Assembly: GCA_025618425.1 (NCBI GenBank)
Contig: CM046846.1
Coordinates: 29,345,075 to 29,409,074, forward strand
DNA: 64,000 bases
From: Heliocidaris tuberculata
Lineage: Eukaryota; Echinodermata; Echinoidea; Camarodonta; Echinometridae
Direction: 5' to 3'
Both the position numbers and the translations under genes were made by a program. Each line of letters starts with the position of its first letter. Within the stretch, counting starts at the first letter, position 1. The notes below the pieces were generated by a model. That model was not told where the DNA came from. It ran no database searches and was given only the letters and a program-made list of their open reading frames with translations. Below, one piece after another: positions 21,428-33,842 of this stretch.

Positions 21428-22600
21428 AAAAGCATGCATATTCCCGGGGATTTATGCGGAGTTTGAACGACTCATCGAGCCTTAATTATACACTTTCAGA
21501 GCTTTAAATTTCATGTAAATTACATTTTTCATAATTTCAAATTAATACTAGGGGAATTAAAGTCATTTCAAAATCCCTCTTTTCATGTGTTAACCTATGG
21601 GAGCTGGAAGGCCAAAAGCATGCATATTCCAGGGGATTTATGGGGGTTTACTGGACTCATTGAGCCTTAATTATACACTTTCAGAGCTTTAAATTTCATG
21701 TAAATTACATTTTTCATAATTTCAATTAAATACTATAGGGAATTAAAATCATTTCAAAATCCCTCTTTTCATGTGTTAACCTATGGGAGCTGGAAGGCCA
21801 AAAGCATGCATATTCCCGGGGATATATGGGGGGTTTACTGGACTCATTGAGCCTTAATTATACATTTTCAGAGCTTTCAATTTCATGTAAATCACAGTTT
21901 TCATATTTTCAAATAAAAACTATGGGAATTATAATCATCCTATAATATTCCTTGTTTTCGCGTGTAAACCTATGGCAGGCGAGACTTTTTTGGTCAAAAG
22001 CATGCATATTCCCCGGGATTTATATGGGGTCTTTTCAATTTTTTGAGCCTTCAGTAAGCTTGTTCAAAGCCTCAAATTACATGTAAATCACAGTTTTTAT
22101 ATTTTCAAATAAAAACTATGGGAATTATAATCATCCAAAAATTCCTTGTTTTCGCGTGTAAACCTATGGCAGGCGAGACTTTTTTGGGGTCAAAAGCATG
22201 CATATTCCCTGGGATTTATGCGGGGTCTGTTCGACTAGTTGAGACTTAATCATACATTTTCAGAGCTTTAAATTTTATTTAAGTCACATTTTTCAAAATT
22301 TTAATCTAATTCTGGGGGAATTATAACTGCCATTCAAAAATCACTGTTTTTGCGTGTTAACCTATGGGAGCTGGAAGGCCAAAAGCATGCATATTCCCGG
22401 GGATTTATGTGGGGTCCCTTCCACTTTTTGAGCCATTATTAATCTTACATGAAATTCAAGGAAATACCAGAGGAACTATAATCATTCTTAAAATCCATGT
22501 TTTCACGGTCGTGTTAACCCTATGGCAGATGATTATGTCAAAAAGCAGGCATGATCCCGGGGATTCATAGTGGCATTTATTGATAATAAAGGTTCAATAA
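21428..22600 (+). repeat. Satellite-like tandem array, about 186-196-bp unit, roughly six and a half copies
   Basis: Each unit opens AAAAGCATGCATATTCCC plus GGGATTTATG-like sequence. Openings are near 21428, 21614, 21800, 21996, 22192, 22381 and 22541, so spacings are 186, 186, 196, 196, 189 and 160. Units also share TTGAGCCTTAATTATACA, CAGAGCTTTAAATTTCATGT and AACCTATGGGAGC. Divergence rises towards the right end. Two sub-types exist: GGGAGCTGGAAGGCC and GGCAGGCGAGAC. Confidence 0.9.
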
Positions 22601-23251
22601 ATGTTTTTTGAACTATCCATCCTTTCTCTCATGCAAAAATCAGACTTGAAAAAGATAGAGTAAGATATGAAATATCAAGAAAAAATGGGGCATCTTTTCA
22701 CGTGTTATACCTATGGCGAACGTATTTTCCGAGTCTATTTTAACACAGCAATTTACGTCTGCCGAATGTACTACGGAAGTAGGTGACAGTAATCTGTCTT
22801 GATACTATTCAGTCTTTGCCTATATAGGCCTAGCGCGCGCACACAAAAATTGACATGGATAGTTGAGAGAAACCTTGGAAAAAACTTATTTCCACCACTT
22901 GGAGTTCTTATTTCTTAATAGGACTTTTTATATGTTATAGAGGAGACCTTCATTGGTAATGCACACGTGTCAGATTTTCTGTTGCAATTTGTGTGAGGTC
23001 ATGCCTTATTTATCACAAAATAAAAACTGAAAGTAAGTTAGACATCACCGCGGGCCGCGCCCCCTGATGATGTTAACACATGTACTACAAAACATACATT
23101 GTACATAGTCTACTGCTACGTATATACCGCACATGACACAAAATAGGTGGATCACAATCACTATCGAATGATCTTATGATCCAAAGACAGAGTGATCTTC
23201 AAATAGGTTTCAGTCAGTGCTTCACGTCGTTTTATATTGTGCGTTACAAGG
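22601..23251 (+). promoter_or_regulatory. Presumed 5' flank / 5' UTR of TMEM179B-like copy B
   Basis: No coding frame or repeat ends found. A TATATACC sequence sits at about 23119, roughly 130 bases before the start codon. Whether it acts as a TATA box is not shown by the sequence. Confidence 0.25.
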
Positions 23252-23356
23252 ATGGGATCAGTGTTTCGCACCGTTGCCCATGTCGTCGAAATTACAGCCC
23301 TTTTAGTGACCATCTGCCTGTCGCTCACAGTCGCCATTGTCATGGGAATGTTGAAG
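23252..23356 (+). CDS. TMEM179B-like copy B, exon 1
   Basis: Thirty-five codons from ATG to AAG|GTAAGG: MGSVFRTVAHVVEITALLVT and a continuing hydrophobic helix ending MGMLK. It is in phase 0, like the exon 2 acceptor. Assignment to this gene rests on phase, position, helix content and family gene order. A 1.2-kb foldback element starts 41 bases after the donor. Confidence 0.72.
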
Positions 23357-24104
23357 GTAAGGTAGCGTTATTGAGAAAATGCAGAATAGCGCATGTACTA
23401 GGTGTTACAAAAACATTTCCCACTTTTGATCCTTAATAGTTCGAAAACTATATATCAGATAACACTGTCATTGATATGAGTAATAGCTGAATAGTGTACA
23501 ATTTAGTTGGAGGTGATTTGAATATGAAAGCATAAATAAGTTTCATTAAATCCATGATTAATTTTAAAGTTAGGTTCCAGATTTTGGTCAAATTTTAACC
23601 CTCTGTACAAAACTTGAACTTTACACAGGAACCAATGATGTTTATGTGAGTGTGTGCTTACAATGACCCTGAACAGTGGACATGAATACCACCTTTTCAG
23701 AGCTCTGCTGACCAGGCTTCTGGTCTCTTGCTCCAAGGTACATGAATGCTTTATTAATAATTCATGATGGATTGCCCTGGGCACTGCTAGTCTGAATTCA
23801 TGGTAAAGGGTAAAATGCATGCACATGAAAAAAGTAAGCACGTGTTTCCATGTGCTTGCATACAATACATTTCATCGTCATCACCATCAATATCATCATC
23901 GTCGTTATTATTATCATCATCGTCATCACTGTCACTATCATGATCATTATTAGCAGCAGCAGCATTATTATCACCATCATAATCATCATCATTGTTATCA
24001 TTATCATAATCGTTATCATCATCATAATCACTATCATTGTCATCATTATCACTATCATTGTTATCATCACTATCATTGTCATCATTATCATCATCACTAT
24101 CATC

Positions 24105-24135
<31 letters not shown>

Positions 24136-24628
24136 AGGACAACATCAATATTCCTATCCTTTGAATGACTTTAAATCCCTACGCATTACTTTGATTGCTT
24201 CAAAATCCATTAAAATGACATCTCAGTGAAATGACTTTACACATTCAAAGCCAGAGGATGAATAAAGACTAGCTGCGATAGTGGAATTCCTCATGAATAA
24301 ATAATAAAGCATTCAAACCCTGGCCATTGTCCAGGACCATTGTCTGGGAGTTCAAAGTTTTGTACAGAGGGTTGAAAATAGAGCAAAATCTGAACCCTAA
24401 CTTAAAAATCAATCTTGAATTTAATGAAACTGATTTATGCTTTCATTTTCAAATTACCTCCAACAAAATTGTACCCTATTCAGCTATTGCTCATATCAAT
24501 GTCAGTGTTATCTGATATATAGTTTTTGAACTATTAAGTATCAAAAGTGGGAAATGTTTTTTGTAACACCTAGTAGTTATGAAGATGTACTATCTGCGTA
24601 TTATTCATCTAGTGCGAGCAGTAGTGCT

Positions 24629-24667
<39 letters not shown>

Positions 24668-25317
24668 TAGTAGAAGAAGAAGTAGTAGGAATAATTTTTG
24701 TATAAGTATAGTAGTAGAAGTAGTAGTAGTAGTAGTAGAAATAGTACCCGTCCCTAGTCAAAATAAAATAGTCTGAAAAAAGTATTTTAAAAAACGTAGC
24801 AAAAATATACCCAGAAAATATGTTTTAGCTCTTTTCTTGGCATAGTCGTGATATAGGCCCCACCATACCCTAATCCTAACCCTAACCCTAATCCTAAGTT
24901 GTTATCCAAGAAAATGCAATGAAAATAGTCCAGAAATATAGATCTATGGGAAATAGGATAAAAATAGTCTTTTTGGAACAAGAAAAAATATAGAAAAAAT
25001 AGAGCATATTAAAAAATATATTTCGTAAACCCAGCGCGTATACTGTATTTTATAGCTTTATAGTATACGCGCTGGGTATGAACCATTTAATTCCTACGGA
25101 TATTGAAATATGGATTACGATAAATTTGCAGCGCTCTCACCATGTTCAACAAGGAAAATGCAACCCTGTTCAAACCATTCAATACTTACCATTGGTTTGA
25201 AATCCCAGTCGCAAGCAGTATGTTTGCAACCAATTTTATACGTTTGTGATCAACTATATATTTGTTTATTTTCGTCTCATTCTGACTTAATCCCGCTGCT
25301 CTCCTTTTCTTATCTTG

Positions 25318-25365
<48 letters not shown>

Positions 25366-25832
25366 CCCGCCACACTCACCTGCTATTCCAATGTCAAAGG
25401 TCAGGAATTTATTCACACCTGACCGCACAAATTTTACACACCACACACATACATTAGTCACCCTCAACGAAACTTCACTTTCAATAAACGGTCTTTTACA
25501 TTAAATTTCCGTACAATGTTTCTGAACTATGTTCTTTCATTAAGTTACTTGTAATAAACTGTAGCCATGAAGGTATATGCTAATATCAATATGCAAATGT
25601 ATATTTTGTTATTAAATGGAATATAAAAACACCCAATGATATGTTGATATATATTGAAGTATATGCTATATGTTTGTATTATCATCCTCAGAACCTGAAG
25701 AAGGCCGGGAAGGCCGAAAGCTTGATCTAATCAAGTTGAATTTTTCAGCTACGTCCTTGTCTCCTGTCTCACCAATCTTCACACACTATATATATATATA
25801 TAAATATATATATCTATATATATATATCTATA

Positions 25833-25863
<31 letters not shown>

Positions 25864-28800
25864 GTATTTGGTAAAATAAAATCCAGCATCATGGACTACG
25901 GGAAGACAGGACACAGGGCAGCATGGAACTCATTGGGCCCAACTATTATTCATTAAATGGACAACTCACGACCTAATTTTTTGTTAGGCAAAACACATTA
26001 TAAAGCTCTTTTTTTTTTTACATATCAGGTTTGGTTCTTTGACAATTTTCATATGGGGAGAAATTCTAAAGTGTGGATTTTAAGGGCCAGAAACGATTCG
26101 CAAATTAATACAAAATTAAGGTCAGTATAGGCGTAAGGTATGGGCACATTTTCGCGAGTTGGCTGACGCCTCTTGCCTGATTATCGACTTTCCAGTTTCG
26201 AAATTATGACACTTCATTATAGTAAAAAAAATTATTCGTCATCGAAATACACTAGACAAGATATAACAATGAGACGTTCGGGCGGTGACATGACATTTGC
26301 TTCTGCGACATTTGCTCCACCGTATATCTCCAAAGGTCAAAGGTTAAGGTCAAGGTCATGATTTGGTTTTTTGTTGAGGAAAATGTGAAGCTTAGGATTA
26401 GGTTTAAGGTTAGGGTTAGGTTTAGGTTTAGGATTAACATGTCAAAGTTAGACCGGAGCAATTATCACAGGAGCAAATGTCACCTCCCTCGAGTAGTAAC
26501 TTTAAAAATCCTCGGGGAAAATAGAGCTTCGCCCAGCCCCAGCCACCCCACCCTACGTAAAACGCCTGTTATGCTCTATTTGTGCTTTACAACAATCACA
26601 CACGCGATATTAGTTTGTCATACATTCATTGTTGTATTATATTAATGTAATATTGATTTAATTTTTAGTAGTGTGCAGAAATGTATAACACGATAAAAAC
26701 TATACTTTCGAAAAATAAATTCAAGGGCAATTTCAAAGGCCTATTGTACTGCCCATAGAAATCTTGTTCGGATTCGGATTTTTAATATTTCTAAAGGTGA
26801 TAGACAGGGCTATTGAAATTGTCTTGAGTTTATTTTTCGAAAGTAGTTTTTATCGTGTTGTATACATTAAATATTTAAGAGAGATAGACATTTCATTGAA
26901 AAATTACTTAATCACTATCCTAGGACTGAATTGACATCGATTACAATTAAAAGTATAAATATACACATTGACAAGAAAATACCTTCCAAAATACGATGTG
27001 ATAGCAATGTTGGAAATAACAAAGAGCGAAATTATTCAGAAATTAAAATCTTTGGTAAACAAAAATCTGCTCTATAATTCAAGTTCATCATGACTCCTAA
27101 TAAACTGTAATCGTCGACTTTTATTGTTTTTGGAGATTATTAGATTATGTCACTTTCATGCACAAACTAAAATGTCTTCTTTTTTTTAATTCTTAATATT
27201 CGGTAATTCCTTGCACAGGGAGAGCCTACTAAGAGTTGCCACACCGAATACATTGTCTATTGAGACGTTTCCTGCAATGCTCTATATCTTATCACACGTG
27301 AAATAGAGTTAGGCTATGATGTTGTTATTACGATCCAGGAAATACTCAAAAATATAAAATTCACAAGATCATGAATTGTTTCAATATTGTTCATATTTCC
27401 TGATAAATCTTATAATGAGTTTGCCATCCTTTATTCAACGAAACCCAGTTCTTTGGTTCTGCCGGGTATTTCCATTTCAAATATCAGATATGCTATTTCT
27501 ACGTTAATCATAAACCACCACCAAGTAATATTGACAAGGAATAACTTTATTTATCAAATACTCGCAAAAATTTGCTCAATATAATTTTTTTTTTCTTTGC
27601 TCAATATAATATTAGCAAGCTCTTCTCTTCTAAGATAATGAATTAAGTACCATCAGGCCTTTATTTTGAAAAGGTGTCTGTGAATATATATTATCTCTAA
27701 ATTGGTAAGAAGACAAAGATTTAGTAGAAGTGAGCACCAACTGCTTGGTATATTTGCGTTCAATTTTGTCTGTTGAATTGTAGGCTTTAAATCATCGTAA
27801 ATAAACATGGCAATTAATTAAAACAATATTCCATACTGGAAATTGGGCATGATAGCTATGGTAATGGACTCTATGCTAACTAAAATCCTTTAAAAGATAG
27901 AAAAAACATAGAAAAGATGTAAGTTGGAACTTGGTCATCTAATATCTCGAAATCATCTAAAGGAGGGCCACTGTGAAAGACTGACATGCAAAAACAAAAC
28001 AGCAAACAGATGTGATTGAGTGATAGTGTGGTAAAATACATTTCATATCATATGTGAAAGTCACATGGAAAACCTAAATATCTGTAAAGCTAGAGCCAGC
28101 TTTAGTTTTAATGTTTATTCTACATTCATGTAAAATTAATGTGGATGAAAGAAAGTTCAAAAGAGTTTGCAAATTTTTGACCTGGACTCTATATGAAAGA
28201 ATGATAAGCAGATGAATGGTAGGTGAATATTTTAACTGACAAAGACCATAAACAAAAGCAAATAAACAAACAATGTTTCATCATAAATTGGGCTGTTTGG
28301 TTTCGTTCGATAAAATCAATGTTATCTAAGACTGAAACATTCCTCCCCTGTATAACAATATGTAGAGTAATGTAAAGGTACACATCTATTATTCATACTG
28401 GATTCTTTGCCTCTTTGTTGTTGTTGTTGTTGTTGTTGCTATTAATGACACGTCAGGGCTTCATGTTCCAACTTCTCAATCACACGATATCTTTTTGTGC
28501 ATGACGGTAATTCCGTTACCATGTAATTCAGTTATCACAAATTTGGCCAAATAGAAAAGAGATATTCAAATAAGTCCTATCGGAAGTTTTAAGGTATGCA
28601 AGTTGAAATCAGAGAATTTTCAGTTACAAAAAAAACACAAAAAAACAGTCACTCTTAAAGCTAGAATGAAAACTTTTCCCTCATTTATGGTAACGAAATT
28701 ACACCCATATTGTAGTGAGACTTTAAGTACTCTTTCCTGAAAATATACTGGTTTGATATATGTCTCACACCTTGGAACACAAGTTGCTTACACAAAGACG

Positions 28801-31800
28801 ATTGTAATGAAAGTGAATGCATGAAACATAAATTGAAGAATTTATGAATTTCATTATTATCATTATATTTCACAAAATATTTAGTTAATAGCAAAGAAAT
28901 TTCATGGAAATTCAAACATGCATTGTGCAAAATCCGACTGAGATGAGGGAAAGGTTGTTTCAGTTTCTTTTAATTTAATGATTTGGGTATTTAGGGACTA
29001 TCAAAGTGACTTTCATTATTATAAATCTGAAATTAGCTGATTTTGCACTTCTCATGTGGAATTGCCCATCCATAATGAAACGTTCAAACTCAATAGAATA
29101 TGCGAGGAGAGTGTAAAATGCAAATGATATATCTTCATTATATTCTCATGTAGGATAATGTGATTCTAGTATGCTGCTGCGCTCCAGTGGAGCTGGTTGC
29201 CGGATCTAACAAAGAATTAACATCGCTTCCCACGGTAGTCGTATTGCTTCGTGTTCGTCGTTTTGTCACATGCATATTTCTTTTTTTTTTAAATATATTT
29301 TACTAGGGGTTAATTGCGCTTTGTATTTCTTGCTAACAATGCTTTTTGTCTCAATATGCACACAAGGCAAAATTAGTGGCTGCATTATAAAAACTGCGTT
29401 CCTCCATATTCAATTCTCACTTACAAAACCTGAAAATAACACAAAAGATACAAATTATAATCAAAATATTTGATCTGGTCTTGAAAGAAAACCTATATAT
29501 TTGAATTGTACAACTATATTTGTCTTTATGGGAGAGCTAGTAAGGAGAGCTACCTTCCCAACCCTACTGGTGTCTATGCAATTTTTGGTCAGGAGCCTGA
29601 GGAATGTGAGTCATATCGATAAGCTCAAAGACAAACTTTCTGCAAACTGAATCTTCAGTTTCAGTTTCAGTTTATGCTTCATATTTCACATTTACAGTGT
29701 TTTTACAGTTTAAAATAATGGTACAAACAATATAAATGGTACAAACAGGATAAATGGTACAAACATGAAATATATTGTCAGAGAAAATAAAAGAAGGTGA
29801 GTACCTCATATCCCGCCTCATATCTTTACGTTTTCATGCAGTATTTATTGAAAAGACTGGGCTAGAATAAAAGTGAAATATTGAGGAGCCTAAGGAGAAA
29901 GCTACGCTTGTGAGTTATAGGCTCCTCAGAGTAATAACATTTATAATAGTCTTTAAAAATAGTGGAATTTGATCGCATTCTATAATACATTGTTTTGCAT
30001 TTCCTTATATCCATTACATCTATATGTCATTAAAAGTCCTTGTTCTCACGATTACTTCGTGCTTGAGTAAGTCTAACTATTGTATAAACTGTTAGCAGTC
30101 ATGCATAATATACATTATGTATGTAATTATCATGAAGTTTAACAAAGAGGTATGTCGCTGCACTATATAGAGGTCAGAAATAATGATTCCGAATGGAAAA
30201 TCTCCCTGAGGAATGCCTCACAGATTGATATATGAGGCTGAATAATACATGCTTTTGAACACAATGAGTATTTACACTAAATGAACTTTGCGGTAATGAC
30301 CCTACTACGACAGTATCGTGACGAGTATGCTCAATACTCTAACACTGCCAGCACAGACTTTGAACTGAAAAGCTGTTTGATATTTAAAATAACTTGCTGA
30401 ATCGAAGTATTATGCTTTTATGATTCATGGTATCATTTAAAAGCATTATACTTCTAGTTTATGCATTAGTGTGGTCACAATAACCCTTTGTTTTATATGT
30501 CCATAGTACATAAAAAAGTGACAAATCAAATCCTGATGACTATAGACAATTTCCCATTTTCCATGTTTCTCAAAAGTCCTTGAAAAATATCCAAAATCAG
30601 CTAATAAAGTTCATTGACATATATAAAGTGTTATTTCCAGAGCAATCCGGATATAGAGCGAAGCACTGAACCATAACAGCATTGATTAAATTAACTGACG
30701 ATTAGCTCCATGCCATCGATAATGAGTAATACACTGAGTGGTATTTATACTTGTATGATTACCGCTTATGAATGAATTAATATTATTTATTATTGTCATT
30801 ATACATTTTTTTTTCCTGACGGTGATATGAAAATATCTGTAATGTAGTTTGTTTCCTATGCAATTTAGTCTCTATGAAAACAATCAGGAACCGTCATGGC
30901 AGAATTAATTCTTATCCTCTTTCTTTATCTTTCTCTCTTTATCCCTTATTTGTGATCTCGTATAGCAGTTTGACTAGACTCCTTACATTCGACAAAAATG
31001 CCCCTCTGCATGGTATAGATACGGTGGACCCCAATGGAAACCAGCTTTTTAGGTGCTTCGCCCCATGAGAGGAAAAAAAATGAATACTTTTATGGCCATC
31101 CCTATATTTCTTAATCTCTTCCTTTATAAAATGCAACAACTGGTATTATTATAGTAAGATTTTTCATTAACTCTCTCATGTTCTTATGTTTGCCATCACT
31201 CTCACAATTATGTTTTAAATATTTAACAATATTCCTGTTTATTTGACATTTATGTCCCCTTTCCAGGGTGATTTTAATGGAGGCTGCCCTCTATATCCGA
31301 CATTCAGCTTGTTAATAATCAGACTCAACGATGAATCCAACTGTAATTATGTCATTGGAATGCACGTGAGTAGTCCAAAGTCCAAAGTTGTGAAATTCAC
31401 TCTTAACAAAATATTAAATTCTTTGATTTGAAAATAAGAATAAAAGTAACATCACTTCTCGACATCTGTATCTTGTATTGCTCTATAATATGTCCTTTGA
31501 AATGTGATTGTATTGTTTGTTTATTTCCCAATAGGGCCTATACCATATTCTGTTATAATCATGATATATTTACCATCATTTTGAATATTTTAAGGGTAAT
31601 TTTTTGAAGGGGAATCGTACATAGTACATTAGAAGAAAATCAGATTTTAAATCATACTTGCCATGTAAAGCTATCTAGGCTGTCAACAACAAAAAATAAA
31701 CCCACCGTATTTGTTAGCAAAGGAAAATAACCATGAACTAATCCCTAAATAAAAAGAATTGTCTTCAGTTTCCAGATAATGATATTTATATTTGTTTATA

Positions 31801-33543
31801 TAGAGTGTCGCCATTTTCATCGCAGTTTTCGCAACTGTCTACCGGTTGATGGAGCTTGTCAAACAAAAAAAGTTGATTTCGAGGTTAGAAGGTGTAGAAC
31901 ACCTGGGCCCTCTTGCATGAAGTGTTATGATTAAACGCAACCCCCCCCCCCCCCCTCAAAAAAAAATTAATTAAAATAACAGCAAAGTCTCTAATACGCG
32001 ATTCTGATTGATTGAAAATGAAGTTGCGTTTAATTTTTTTTTTTTTTTTGTAGTTGCGTTTAATCGCATCATTTTTATGCAAGAGGGCCCAGGATATAAG
32101 GTTATGTTTGAGCCATTTTGAAGCAAATGGAAAAAAATTCAAGCTACAAACATCTCAGATCTTATGTTTCATAAGGTGAAAGATTTACAACTACTTCTAG
32201 GATAACACAGTGGTAGAACTGTGGTCTCATAACCGGCAGGTTCCGGGTTGAAAATCAAGTCGATGCGCTAGTGCCCTTTGGTAAGGCAATTAGTCCTAAA
32301 TTACGAAGTCCCTCGGATATGACTTAGAGCCGTACATTACACTGGTTGCTTGTCGAACTTGCTTTCTCAGCGATCGGGTAAAATATTAATGATGATAATA
32401 TTAATTGATGAAATAATATTAACTGCACGGAGATCAGATCCAAGATTACGGGGGGGGGGGGGGGGATATGAAACCACGAAAATTCGCGATCCATCATGGG
32501 AAGCGCTGCATTTGATCAAGGAGTTATGATAACTCCTTGATTTGATAGCATGTTGAAGAAATGTTGTGTAGAGGTTATTGGGAAAGGATGCTGCCATTGC
32601 TGTGATACAAAAGAATAGTAGTGTATCGTGGTTTTTAATCATCAAAGTGATAACAAATTGACTAAATCCTGCTTAAAATCACAAACACTTACTAGCACAT
32701 GGGTATAGGAACTGAACACGCGTGTATGGCATCAAAAGTTGTACACGCATTATTTGTTGTATTTGGAATATGAGGACATTTTAGGAGCAATTCTTTTTCA
32801 TGTGATTTTTTTTTTTTTCTGCCACTGGAAAGTTTGGCGACACCATGCAATTTCAGTATTCATATGAAATTATATGGGACCTCAATCATGACAAATTATC
32901 CTTTTGGAAATTCAGTGTCAAATTCCTACTTCACTGTCTTTCAAGAATCATTCGTAGTCAGGTCGTAAAGCACACCTAAAAATCAAAGGCGATAATATGT
33001 TTTATTCTGTTTTGTGTTTTTAAGCACCTTGGTTCCAGTCTTCTTCGTGGTCCTCTATCTCCTTGTCGCCATCCTCATCTTGGTCACTGCGTGTGTGGTC
33101 ACCGTCGGGTTCAATCAACTTTGCAAGGGGCTTGTGGGTAGAAATATTCCGTTCTTAAATGAGTAAGGATTGTTCAAATGCTTCCGTTTTCAAGATTTTA
33201 AAAAGGGAAGGAATAAGACACCATTGTTATTATGCTTATTAAGCCTTACAATTGCCCAATGAATAATGATAAACAGATATACTCCTTGAATAGATATAAA
33301 AGGATGCGCAGGAGTGAACTTGAATGAATACATTTTGAAAGAATTCACATACCGCATGTTTAAATAATTATTAGAAAAACTGCTAAGTCTTCCATGGATT
33401 CAAAAAGGTCTCCATACTTATGATCGAAGAGGTCTACAAAAAGGACTGTTATTATAGTTTCGATTTTCTTGTTGTTTTTTACTGAGCATGGTTTACTGGT
33501 AGAATAATATCATGTTTACAAATTAATGATATTTCCCATCCCT

Positions 33544-33590
<47 letters not shown>

Positions 33591-33800
33591 GCTCTCTCTC
33601 TCTCTCTCTCTCTCTATATGTATGTTTTTCATTTTCTCACTTTCACCTCTCTCTCTCTCTCTCTCGCTTTCTATCCATCTATCCATCTATCCATCTATCT
33701 CCTTTTATTCTTCCCATTTCACATCTCTCTCCCTCTCTATATCTTTTCATCTATCTATCTATCTATATCTCCTTTCCTTTTTCTCCCCTTCCCCCATCTC

Positions 33801-33842
<42 letters not shown>

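Noticed and set aside
21428..22600. CRISPR-like direct repeats
   Set aside because: The whole ~190-base unit is repeated with no unique spacers, and the DNA is eukaryotic; it is a satellite array.
23176..23436. 86-aa plus-strand frame overlapping exon 1 of copy B
   Set aside because: It is a different frame from the ATG-initiated exon and has no family similarity.
23798..24164. Poly-Met/Ile open frames of 104-116 aa
   Set aside because: Artefacts of the ATC triplet array inside a foldback element.
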